A DNA stretch of 6,748 nt from Bacillota bacterium (GTDB taxonomy: Bacteria; Bacillota; Clostridia; Peptostreptococcales; Anaerovoracaceae): NCBI GenBank assembly GCA_017515765.1, contig JAFWFF010000111.1, forward strand, positions 1 through 6,748, given 5' to 3'. Positions within the stretch are counted from its first letter, which is position 1. Every line of letters begins with the position of its first letter. The position numbers and the translations under genes were made by a program. Below the pieces are notes generated by a model. It was not told the origin of the DNA and ran no database searches. It was given only the letters and a program-made list of their open reading frames with translations. Shown here piece after piece: positions 1 to 5,795 of the stretch.

Positions 1-414
1 CCCCGTCGTCCTGTCTCCCGCGAGTATCGCGTGCTGGATCGGGGAAGCCCCTCTCCACCTGGGCAGAAGGGACGCGTGGATATTGATGCAGCAGTAAACG
101 GGAATGTCCAGGACCTCTTTCGGCAGTATCTGCCCGAAAGCTGCGACCACTATAAAGTCGGGGCCGTATTCCCGGATCCTCTCTATGGTCTCTTCGTCGT
201 TTCTGATGCGCAGCGGCTGAAGGACAGGTATCCCGTGCCTGAGCGCGATCTCCTTCACGGGAGACATGGTCTCCTTTTTGCCACGGCCCGCAGCCCTGTC
301 AGGCTGCGTCACGACGAGTCCCACAGACAGTTTCCCGGTATTGTTCCCGTATTCGATCAGTTTCTCCAGAGGCGCCGCCGCGAATTCCGGCGTGCCCATG
401 TAAACTATCTTCAT
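1..414 (-). CDS. fmt: Methionyl-tRNA formyltransferase, N-terminal part (cut by window edge)
   Basis: Fmt transfers a formyl group from 10-formyl-tetrahydrofolate to methionyl-initiator tRNA in the cytoplasm, making fMet-tRNA for translation initiation. The 138 visible codons start MKIVYMGTPEFA, the typical Fmt start, followed by QPDRAAGRGKK (residues 37-47) and NIHASLLPRWRGASPIQ (111-127), which is the family signature. Asn111 and His113 match the known catalytic Asn and His; the catalytic Asp should lie just beyond the edge. The family is usually about 310 residues, so more than half is missing only because the window ends; the frame is open throughout. The ATG overlaps the def stop as ATGA, and a GAGG sits 7 nt upstream inside the def tail codons, so translation is probably coupled to def. 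Def removes the formyl group that Fmt adds, a classic pairing. Identification is very secure. Confidence 0.97.
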   Translation of the reverse strand, partial: MKIVYMGTPEFAAAPLEKLIEYGNNTGKLSVGLVVTQPDRAAGRGKKETMSPVKEIALRHGIPVLQPLRIRNDEETIERIREYGPDFIVVAAFGQILPKEVLDIPVYCCINIHASLLPRWRGASPIQHAILAGDRTTG

Positions 415-920
415 TCTTCTTCCTCAGTCTCCTCTTCGGCGTCCTCGTCCTCATAGACCGGCTCGTGAACGTCAGTCGCCTTGTCCGTGTACAGGATGCC
501 GTTCAGATGGTCGTATTCATGGCACATCACCCTGGCTCCGAAGTCGGTGAACTCATAGTCCTGCATGTCGCCGTTCAGGTCCTTTGCCCTGATCCTGATC
601 CTTTCGGGCCTTTCGACCGTACCGACGAGTCCCGGCACCGAGAGGCATCCTTCCTCTCCGGTCTGGCTGCCTTCCTCCTCGTAGATCTCCGGATCGATCA
701 TGTAGTAGATGTCTTCCGGCTGATCCGGATCCGGCATCGCGACGAACATACGCCTCATTATCCCGACCTGGGGAGCGGCTATGCCCACTCCGTTCGAGGC
801 CAGCATGGTCTCCAGCATGTCCGAGAGGATCATCCTGGTGCGGTCCGTCACCGTACCCACCTCACGGCATTTCTTCCTGAGTATCTCATCGCCTTCAACG
901 ACCACATGTCTTAAAGCCAT
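411..920 (-). CDS. def: Peptide deformylase
   Basis: Def is a metalloenzyme that removes the N-formyl group from nascent proteins at the ribosome. All three family motifs are intact in this 169-residue protein: GVGIAAPQ (44-51), EGCLS (90-94, Cys92 a metal ligand) and HEYDH (134-138, both His metal ligands, Glu135 catalytic). The start is clear: a GGAGGAGAG ribosome binding site lies just upstream of the ATG. Length is normal for a bacterial Def. The C-terminus ends in a strongly acidic run of Glu and Asp (about residues 157-169) beyond the catalytic core; its GAG/GAA codons also supply the fmt ribosome binding site. The gene follows priA after 39 nt and overlaps fmt by 4 nt, the usual Firmicute order. 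Known family chemistry and visible motifs agree fully. Confidence 0.98.
   Translation of the reverse strand: MALRHVVVEGDEILRKKCREVGTVTDRTRMILSDMLETMLASNGVGIAAPQVGIMRRMFVAMPDPDQPEDIYYMIDPEIYEEEGSQTGEEGCLSVPGLVGTVERPERIRIRAKDLNGDMQDYEFTDFGARVMCHEYDHLNGILYTDKATDVHEPVYEDEDAEEETEEEE
422..425 (-). promoter_or_regulatory. Ribosome binding site of fmt inside the def tail
   Basis: On the minus strand GAGG is followed by 7 nt and then the fmt ATG. It lies within the Glu codons that end def, so the def C-terminus and fmt initiation share the same bases. Together with the ATGA overlap this suggests translational coupling. Confidence 0.6.
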
Positions 921-932
921 TTTCTCTCTCCT

Positions 933-947
933 CCGGGCCCCGCCCGG
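933..947 (-). repeat. GC-only inverted repeat abutting the def ribosome binding site
   Basis: In the 39-nt priA-def spacer the minus strand reads CCGGGC, loop GGG, GCCCGG: a perfect 6-bp all-GC stem with a 3-nt loop. Its 3' arm shares two bases with the GGAGG (934-930) of def. No T-run follows, so it is not an intrinsic terminator. It might limit ribosome access, or block ribosomes or nucleases coming from priA; no such function is shown by the sequence alone. Confidence 0.5.
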
Positions 948-959
948 TCATAAACTCTG

Positions 960-2963
960 TCAAAAACTGCTGTAGGGGTTCACGTCCGCTCCGTATGTGA
1001 TCCCGCTGCCCTTGCCCACACGCGCTTCGACGTAGTGGACAAGCTTCTGCATATATGCATTCCTTTCGCCTTTGGGGCTTTTGATCAGCACGTAGTATCT
1101 CACGCTATCGCGGCTCCCCTTGAAATGCCTCGCCTCTTTAGGAGCAAAGATCTCGCCGCCGCCCTTCCTCGAGCTTATGAGCTCATAGAAGTGTTCGGCT
1201 TCTTCCCTTACCTCCGCATCGTCCTTGCCCGTGAATTCCATGGCTATGATATCGGAGAAGGGAGGATATCCCATAAGCCTCCGGTATTCTATCTCCTGCC
1301 TGAAGAAGCCCTCATAGTCTCCCGCCGCCGCGGAAGTCAGGGCGAAGTTCTCCGGGTCGTAGGTCTGGACCAGGACGCGTCCCCTGCGGTCTCCGCGGCC
1401 TGCCCTTCCGGCGACCTGGGTCACCAGCTGGTAGGTCCTTTCCGTCGCCCTGTAATCGGGGATGTTAAGGCTCACGTCCGCGGCCATCACTCCGACGAGG
1501 CCGACGTTCCTGAAGTCGAGGCCCTTTGCCACGAGTTGGGTCCCGATGAGGATCCTTGTGCTGCCCTTGGCGAACCCGCTGAGTATCCTGTCGATCTCGC
1601 GGGTGCTTTTGGCGCTGTCGAGATCCAGCCTGTCTATCGCGACGCCAGGGAACAAAGCCTTTGCTCTCTCTTCCACCTGCTCTGTCCCCACGCCGAAGTA
1701 TTTGATGTACTTGCTGCCGCATTCGGGACAGGTCTTCGGCACGGGGCGCTTCCTGCCGCAGTAATGGCAGGTGCAGGCGTTGTCGGCCTTGTGATAGGTG
1801 AGCGATATCCCGCATTCCGGGCATGTAAGGCTCTTGCCGCATTCCCGGCAGGAAACAAAGGTCGAATAGCCGCGCCTGTTCAGGAAGAGTATTGCCTGTT
1901 CTCCCCTGTCAAGGGTATCCCTCAGTTCTCTGTACATCCTCCCGCTGAAGATATCGCGGTTTCCGGACTTAAGTTCCTCCCTCATGTCGACCAGGCTGAC
2001 TTCCGGGAGCTCCGCGCCGTTGTATCGCTCATTCAGGGTGAGGAGCCTGTATATCCCTTCCTTTGCCCTCTGGTACGATACCACGGACGGGGTCGCGCTC
2101 CCCATGAGCAGGACTCCCTTGTGGAAGATGAGCCGCTTGAGGGCGACGTCCACCGTCTCGTACTTCGGGGACATGTCAGCCTTGTAGGTGGCTTCGTGTT
2201 CCTCGTCCATCACTATGAGGCCGATGTCTTCCAGCGGGGCGAATACCGCCATCCTGGCGCCTATGACGACCCTGGCGGACCCGTTTCTGATCCGCTGCCA
2301 CTCATCGTACCTCTCCCTGATGGTAAGCCTGCTGTGCAGTATCGCGAGGCGTTCTTTCCCGAACCTTCCGATGAAGCGTTCGGTGATCTGCTTGGTGAGC
2401 GCTATCTCCGGGACGAGCATTATGGCAGACCTGCCCTGCTCCAGGGTCCTTTCGATAGCGCGCATATACACTTCGGTCTTTCCGCTCCCGGTGACTCCGT
2501 GGAGCAGGAAGCTCTCCTGCCCGGCTCCGTCCAGGGCGCCGCAGATCTCTGAAAGGACCTTCTCCTGGCCTGCGGTCAGCTTTTCTATGTTCTGCTCCTC
2601 AGGCTCGCGTTCCTTAAGGGGATCCTTGACCTTTCCGGCGCGGGCGGACCTCCCTTTCGGGAGGAAGCACCTTACGGCGTCGATGTATTTGATGCCGTAG
2701 CGCTGCCGCATCCAGACGCAGGTCTCCACGATCTCCTCCGTCAGGGAAAACTCGTCCAGAACTGCGGAGATGTCTTTGATCCGGGATTCCTCGACGTCAG
2801 GCGAGCCGACAAAGCCGAAGACCACGCCTCTTACCCTGCGTTCGCCCTTGCCGAAGGACACTTCCACCACGTCTCCCACCCGGACGTCGTCGGGCGTCCT
2901 GTAGGTGTAGAAGCAGTCCGTATGTCTGGTTTTGCTCTCGGTTATTACCCTGGCGTACTTCAT
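960..2963 (-). CDS. priA: Primosomal protein N' (replication restart helicase PriA)
   Basis: PriA is a superfamily 2 3'-5' DNA helicase that recognises abandoned replication forks and reloads the replicative helicase. Visible parts in order: N-terminal 3'-DNA-end binding domain (about 1-100), Walker A GVTGSGKT (156-163), DEEH box (253-256) followed by the aromatic-containing loop ATYKADMSPKY, GSATPS (288-293), the zinc-binding insertion with four CxxC pairs (Cys372/375, 381/384, 399/402, 412/415), GTQLVAKGLDF (474-484) and QVAGRAGRG (516-524). At 667 residues it is short (E. coli PriA is 732, B. subtilis about 805): only some 30 charged residues (about 101-130) separate the N-terminal domain from the helicase, so the winged-helix region seems to be missing. 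The ATG lies 1 nt after the asnA stop with no obvious strong ribosome binding site, so it probably relies on coupling to asnA. Confidence 0.97.
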   Translation of the reverse strand: MKYARVITESKTRHTDCFYTYRTPDDVRVGDVVEVSFGKGERRVRGVVFGFVGSPDVEESRIKDISAVLDEFSLTEEIVETCVWMRQRYGIKYIDAVRCFLPKGRSARAGKVKDPLKEREPEEQNIEKLTAGQEKVLSEICGALDGAGQESFLLHGVTGSGKTEVYMRAIERTLEQGRSAIMLVPEIALTKQITERFIGRFGKERLAILHSRLTIRERYDEWQRIRNGSARVVIGARMAVFAPLEDIGLIVMDEEHEATYKADMSPKYETVDVALKRLIFHKGVLLMGSATPSVVSYQRAKEGIYRLLTLNERYNGAELPEVSLVDMREELKSGNRDIFSGRMYRELRDTLDRGEQAILFLNRRGYSTFVSCRECGKSLTCPECGISLTYHKADNACTCHYCGRKRPVPKTCPECGSKYIKYFGVGTEQVEERAKALFPGVAIDRLDLDSAKSTREIDRILSGFAKGSTRILIGTQLVAKGLDFRNVGLVGVMAADVSLNIPDYRATERTYQLVTQVAGRAGRGDRRGRVLVQTYDPENFALTSAAAGDYEGFFRQEIEYRRLMGYPPFSDIIAMEFTGKDDAEVREEAEHFYELISSRKGGGEIFAPKEARHFKGSRDSVRYYVLIKSPKGERNAYMQKLVHYVEARVGKGSGITYGADVNPYSSF

Positions 2964-2964
2964 C

Positions 2965-3975
2965 TTACAGCAGGAAGATGTTGTTCCTTCCGCATTCCTC
3001 TATCATCTTCTCGGGCCACATGCCGACCTGGACTTCGCCGATGTGCGCTTTGCGCAGGAAGAACATGCAGAGCCTGCTCTGGCCAATGCCTCCGCCGACC
3101 GTGTACGGAAGCTCGTCGTTGAGTATGGCCTTGTGGAAAGGCAGCTCCCTGCGGTCGTCGGCCCCGGCCATCGTCAGCTGTCGGTCCATCGCAGCCGCGT
3201 CGACTCTGATGCCCATGGAAGAGATCTCGAAGGATCTGTCCAGGATGTCGTTCCAGAGCAAAATATCCCCGTTCAGCTCCCAGTCGTCGTAGTCCGGAGA
3301 ACGTCCGTCATGCTTCTCGCCGGATCTGAGCGGGCCGCCTATCTTCTCGATGAAAACTGCCCTGTGGTTCCTGCAGATCAGGTCTTCCCTCTCCTTCGGA
3401 GTCTTCTCGGGATAGAGGTCCTCCAGCTCCTGGGATGTGATGAAGTAGATCTCGTTGGGAAGCTCGGTCTGGATGTCCCTGTAGAGCCTGTTCACGTAGT
3501 CCCCCAGGTTCTTCACGGCGTTGTAGATCGTGACCACGGTCTCGTGCAGGTATTCCTCGTTCCTCTGATCCTTGGTCATTACCTTTTCCCAGTCCCACTG
3601 GTCCACGTAGACAGAATGCAGGTTGTCGAGCTCCTCGTCGCGCCTGATCGCGTCCATGTCGGTATAGATGCCGTGGCCGGGCTTGATGCCGTATTTTCCG
3701 AGGGCCATGCGTTTCCATTTGGCAAGGGACTGCACGACCTCTGCGGGTCTCTCGTCCATATCCTTTATGGTGAACTGGACGCGGCGCTCCACACCGTTCA
3801 GATTGTCGTTGAGTCCGCTCTTGGGATCCACGAACAAAGGCGCCGAGACGCGTCTCAGGTTAAGTCCGTACGCCAGCTCCTGCTGGAAATAGTCTTTGAT
3901 CTTCTTGATCGCTCTCTGGGTCTCCATCGGGGAGAGGATGGGCTCATAGCCCTTCGGGATGATGAGTTCTGCCAT
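2965..3975 (-). CDS. asnA: Aspartate--ammonia ligase (asparagine synthetase A)
   Basis: AsnA makes asparagine from aspartate, ammonia and ATP in the cytoplasm. It has a class II aminoacyl-tRNA-synthetase-like fold and is unrelated to glutamine-dependent AsnB. The 336-residue protein is full length (E. coli AsnA is 330) and aligns by eye along its whole length: QDNLSG-like NDNLNGVE (57-63), VQSLAKWKR (81-89), LHSVYVDQWDWE (119-130), PDYDDW (227-232), LNGDILLWN (234-242), SSMGIRVDA (252-260) and GGGIGQSRL (294-302). The start ATG has AGAAGG upstream with a 7-nt spacer. The gene lies 74 nt after queH and 1 nt before priA. Its product has no evident link to replication restart, so the grouping looks like simple co-transcription. 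A weak promoter and a small inverted repeat lie in the queH-asnA gap, so partly independent expression is possible. Confidence 0.98.
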   Translation of the reverse strand: MAELIIPKGYEPILSPMETQRAIKKIKDYFQQELAYGLNLRRVSAPLFVDPKSGLNDNLNGVERRVQFTIKDMDERPAEVVQSLAKWKRMALGKYGIKPGHGIYTDMDAIRRDEELDNLHSVYVDQWDWEKVMTKDQRNEEYLHETVVTIYNAVKNLGDYVNRLYRDIQTELPNEIYFITSQELEDLYPEKTPKEREDLICRNHRAVFIEKIGGPLRSGEKHDGRSPDYDDWELNGDILLWNDILDRSFEISSMGIRVDAAAMDRQLTMAGADDRRELPFHKAILNDELPYTVGGGIGQSRLCMFFLRKAHIGEVQVGMWPEKMIEECGRNNIFLL

Positions 3976-3998
3976 GTCATTACCTTCTTTCTGCTTGT

Positions 3999-4026
3999 TT
4001 TATCTGACTTGCACTTGATGTATAAA
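3999..4026 (-). promoter_or_regulatory. Weak candidate promoter for asnA
   Basis: On the minus strand TTTATA (4026-4021, 4 of 6 matches to TTGACA) and GATAAA (4004-3999, 4 of 6 to TATAAT) are separated by 16 nt, leaving a leader of roughly 15-20 nt before asnA. The match is modest and may be chance. Confidence 0.25.
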
Positions 4027-4028
4027 CT

Positions 4029-4043
4029 CCTGACGCTGTCAGG
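4029..4043 (-). repeat. Inverted repeat after queH, possible weak attenuator
   Basis: CCTGAC, loop AGC, GTCAGG on the minus strand is a perfect 6-bp stem starting 6 nt after the queH stop. Only AGTTTAT follows instead of a real T-run, so at best it is a leaky terminator or an RNA-stabilising 3' hairpin between queH and asnA. Confidence 0.4.
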
Positions 4044-4049
4044 TCAGTA

Positions 4050-4685
4050 TCATTCTCCGCGCTTCGAGTATTCGCAGCCGCAGTAGTTCTGGCGGTACAG
4101 CCCGTGCTCCTTGGATAGCTGTATGCTTCTCTGGAAGCCGGCCTTCTTCTTGAAATCCTCCGCGAGGAACTCTGTCCCGAATTCCTCCGCGGCTTCCCTG
4201 CCTATCTCCGCTATGAGCTTGTAGTTCTTATGCGGGCTCACCGACAGAGTGGTGCTGAAAAGGTCAAATTTGAGCCGTGCGGCGTTTTTGGCGGTCTCGC
4301 GGAGTCTTATGCGGAAACACACTTCGCAGCGCTTCCCGCCCTCAGGTTCCTCCGAATATTCCGCCGCCTGCTCATAGTATTCGCGCGGATCGTAGCGGCC
4401 TTCCATGTACTTTATCTGTCCGCAGCTGTGTTCCGCGTTGAACTCCGAGATGAACCTGATCTGCTCTGCCTTCCGGTGCTCGTATTCCTCCGCGTCCGTT
4501 ATGCACGGATTGTAATAGAACACCGTGATGTCGTAATCCGCGTACAGCCTCTCTATCACCGCGGTGCTGCAGGGCCCGCAGCAGCTGTGGAGCAGCAGGC
4601 GTGGCCTCGCGTGTTTCCCCCCGGTCCTGGTAAAGGAATCCGAAAGGTTCTCTGTTATCCCGGCGTTAAAGCCGGTGATATTCAT
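4050..4685 (-). CDS. queH: Epoxyqueuosine reductase QueH
   Basis: QueH performs the last step of queuosine synthesis, reducing epoxyqueuosine to queuosine at wobble position 34 of GUN-anticodon tRNAs. It is the cobalamin-independent alternative to QueG and is common in anaerobes. Visible hallmarks (numbered from the ATG at 4685, 211 residues) are LLLHSCCGPCS with Cys35/36/39, RCEVCF with Cys120/123, STTLSVSPHKN (144-154), DFKKKAGFQRS (177-187) and YCGC with Cys202/204. These cysteines carry the iron-sulfur cluster and a further iron site in the family. The start is uncertain: in-frame ATG at 4703 and TTG at 4712 also exist, but neither has a good ribosome binding site. I chose 4685 because it has GAAG 5 nt upstream and overlaps the stop of a short leader ORF as ATGA. 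The roughly 26 residues before the conserved core are unlikely to decide the start. It is the first large gene of the minus-strand run. Confidence 0.93.
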   Translation of the reverse strand: MNITGFNAGITENLSDSFTRTGGKHARPRLLLHSCCGPCSTAVIERLYADYDITVFYYNPCITDAEEYEHRKAEQIRFISEFNAEHSCGQIKYMEGRYDPREYYEQAAEYSEEPEGGKRCEVCFRIRLRETAKNAARLKFDLFSTTLSVSPHKNYKLIAEIGREAAEEFGTEFLAEDFKKKAGFQRSIQLSKEHGLYRQNYCGCEYSKRGE

Positions 4686-4729
4686 TCTTGCTTCTTTATC
4701 CATTCCGCACAATATGCTAAACTCAACAT
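4682..4729 (-). CDS. Possible 15-residue leader ORF upstream of queH
   Basis: Minus-strand ATG at 4729 opens a 15-codon frame, MLSLAYCAEWIKKQE, ending in TGA whose bases overlap the ATG of queH at 4685 (ATGA). AAGGTG lies 11 nt upstream (4746-4741), the best ribosome binding site between the promoter and queH, although the spacer is somewhat long. The ATG sits in the loop of a small AACTC/GAGTT hairpin. No function can be assigned. It could be a translational-coupling leader or a chance frame; no protein-level evidence is available. Confidence 0.35.
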   Translation of the reverse strand: MLSLAYCAEWIKKQE

Positions 4730-4737
4730 ATAGAGTT
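4720..4737 (-). repeat. Small hairpin in the queH leader
   Basis: AACTC and GAGTT arms (5 bp) enclose an 8-nt loop that contains the ATG of the possible leader ORF. The stem is short and AT-rich, so it would be only marginally stable. Confidence 0.3.
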
Positions 4738-4738
4738 C

Positions 4739-4767
4739 TTCACCTTCGCATACATAGTTATTATACC
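4739..4767 (+). promoter_or_regulatory. Candidate promoter of the radical SAM gene, overlapping the divergent one
   Basis: TTCACC (4739-4744) and TATACC (4762-4767) are 17 nt apart, each 4 of 6 matches to the sigma-70/A consensus. The -10 overlaps the -10 of the opposing queH promoter by four bases. It would give a leader of roughly 30 nt. Confidence 0.45.
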
Positions 4768-4788
4768 ATAAAGAACCGTTGATTAAAA
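4760..4788 (-). promoter_or_regulatory. Promoter of the queH-asnA-priA-def-fmt run
   Basis: On the minus strand a perfect TATAAT (4765-4760) is preceded by TG at the extended -10 position (TGGTATAAT). The -35 area is poor (TTTTAA, 4788-4783, 17-nt spacer), which an extended -10 can compensate. Transcription would start near 4753, giving a leader of about 50-70 nt before queH. Confidence 0.7.
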
Positions 4789-4804
4789 GAGTTTTGAGGC
4801 ATAT

Positions 4805-5749
4805 ATGAGCAGCGTCTCTATCGTTGAAAATTCAATGGGTGCGGGCTTTTACGGCGAGGCCGGCTCGCGCATAAACATGGTCGGGCCCGTGCTTGCCCGC
4901 GAACTCGGCGGCAAAACGGTCAAGCTCGCCATAGACGGCGGCTTCACCTGCCCCAACCGCGACGGCAGAGCCGGATACGGCGGCTGTTCGTTTTGCTCGG
5001 CGGCGGGAAGCGGCGACAACGCCTCGGATATCGACAGCCAGATCGAACTTCTCGGCGGCAAGTGGAAGTCAGACAACTACATCGCCTACTTCCAGAGCTT
5101 CACCGGCACATACGCTCCCGCAGAAGAGCTCAGGGAGAAGTATTGCAGCGCCCTTTCTCATCCCGGGATCAAAGGCATCGCCGTCGCCACAAGGCCTGAC
5201 TGCCTCCCGGATGACGTTATGGACCTTCTGTCGGAGATCCGCCGCGATCACTATATGTGGATAGAGCTCGGGCTCCAGACGGCGAGGGATGACGTGGCTG
5301 AAAGCTTTGGCCGCGGATACCCTCTTTCGGTGTATGACGAGGCTGCGGAGAAGCTGCGGTCGCGCGGCATCAGGTTCGTGACCCATATCATCCTCGGGCT
5401 CCCGGGCGAGACGCACGATGACATGCTGCGCTCCGCCCTCCACGCCTGCCAAGCCGGCTCATGGGGTCTCAAGCTCCACCTTCTCAACATGATCAAAGGT
5501 ACACGTATGGCAGAAGAGCATCCCGGCTACGTCCCGTTTGATTCGCCGGAAGAGTATATGGACCTCGTATGCGATATTCTTGAACGCATACCTCCGGAAA
5601 TCGTGATCCACAGGCTGTCTGCGGACGCGAAAGCCGAGGACCTCATCGCTCCGAAATGGGCCTACCGCAAGCGCCTCCTGATAAACGGGATAAACAAAAA
5701 CCTCGCCGGGCGGGGCACCCGGCAAGGTTCAAAATTCAATGGCTTTTAG
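4805..5749 (+). CDS. TIGR01212 family radical SAM protein (YtqA/YhcC type, probable MnmL)
   Basis: A 314-residue radical SAM enzyme. The cluster cysteines are Cys49, Cys61 and Cys64 in FTCPNRDG followed by GYGGCSFC. The CX11CX2C spacing and the CPNRDG sequence mark the TIGR01212 family of B. subtilis YtqA and E. coli YhcC. Further family-like segments are YFQSFTGTYAP (95-105), GIAVATRPDCLPD (124-136), WIELGLQT (152-159), ILGLPGET (196-203) and LHLLNMIKGT (224-233). YtqA has been linked, as MnmL, to processing the wobble uridine side chain (cmnm5s2U to nm5s2U) in Gram-positive bacteria; assigning that role here is inference, and no mnmM/ytqB methyltransferase neighbour is visible. The ATG has GAGG with a 5-nt spacer. 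It is divergent from queH, another wobble-base gene, and convergent with tdk. Its last codons contain the tdk terminator hairpin. Confidence 0.92.
   Translation: MSSVSIVENSMGAGFYGEAGSRINMVGPVLARELGGKTVKLAIDGGFTCPNRDGRAGYGGCSFCSAAGSGDNASDIDSQIELLGGKWKSDNYIAYFQSFTGTYAPAEELREKYCSALSHPGIKGIAVATRPDCLPDDVMDLLSEIRRDHYMWIELGLQTARDDVAESFGRGYPLSVYDEAAEKLRSRGIRFVTHIILGLPGETHDDMLRSALHACQAGSWGLKLHLLNMIKGTRMAEEHPGYVPFDSPEEYMDLVCDILERIPPEIVIHRLSADAKAEDLIAPKWAYRKRLLINGINKNLAGRGTRQGSKFNGF
5691..5729 (-). terminator. Intrinsic terminator of tdk, inside the radical SAM gene
   Basis: On the minus strand AACCTTGCCGGG (5729-5718) pairs with CCCGGCGAGGTT (5710-5699) around a 7-nt loop: 12 bp including one U-G pair, followed by TTTGTTTA (5698-5691). 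The same bases on the plus strand carry an A-C mismatch in place of the U-G pair and lack a following T-run, so the element works for tdk, whose stop is 66 nt upstream. It lies wholly within the 3' coding end of the convergent gene. Confidence 0.8.
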
Positions 5750-5781
5750 GCTCCCGCGCCGTCCGGCGCCGGAGCTTTTCC
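5750..5781 (+). terminator. Intrinsic terminator of the radical SAM gene
   Basis: Directly after the TAG stop, GCTCC and GCGCC pair with GGCGC and GGAGC around loop GTCC, with one C-C mismatch in the stem, followed by TTTTCC. The T-run is short, but position and orientation fit plus-strand termination. The remaining bases up to the tdk stop hold nothing else I can recognise. Confidence 0.65.
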
Positions 5782-5795
5782 GACTGCGGCGGTCC

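Noticed and set aside
465..914. Plus-strand open frame opposite def
   Set aside because: Def is complete with all three motifs on the other strand; this is a shadow frame.
1035..2552. Long plus-strand open frame of about 505 codons opposite priA
   Set aside because: The minus strand encodes a complete PriA with all motifs; the antisense frame has no recognisable domain and is a shadow of GC-rich codon use.
3976..4049. T-box or other large riboswitch upstream of asnA
   Set aside because: The 74-nt gap is too short for a T-box and has no T-box sequence or specifier stem.
2932..4086. Plus-strand open frame of about 384 codons opposite asnA
   Set aside because: AsnA on the minus strand is recognisable end to end; the antisense translation has no motif, and its frame crosses the asnA-queH gap into queH.
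4703..4760. preQ1 riboswitch in the queH leader
   Set aside because: The leader is only about 50-70 nt and I could not match it to the preQ1 class I, II or III layouts; only a small AT-rich hairpin is visible.
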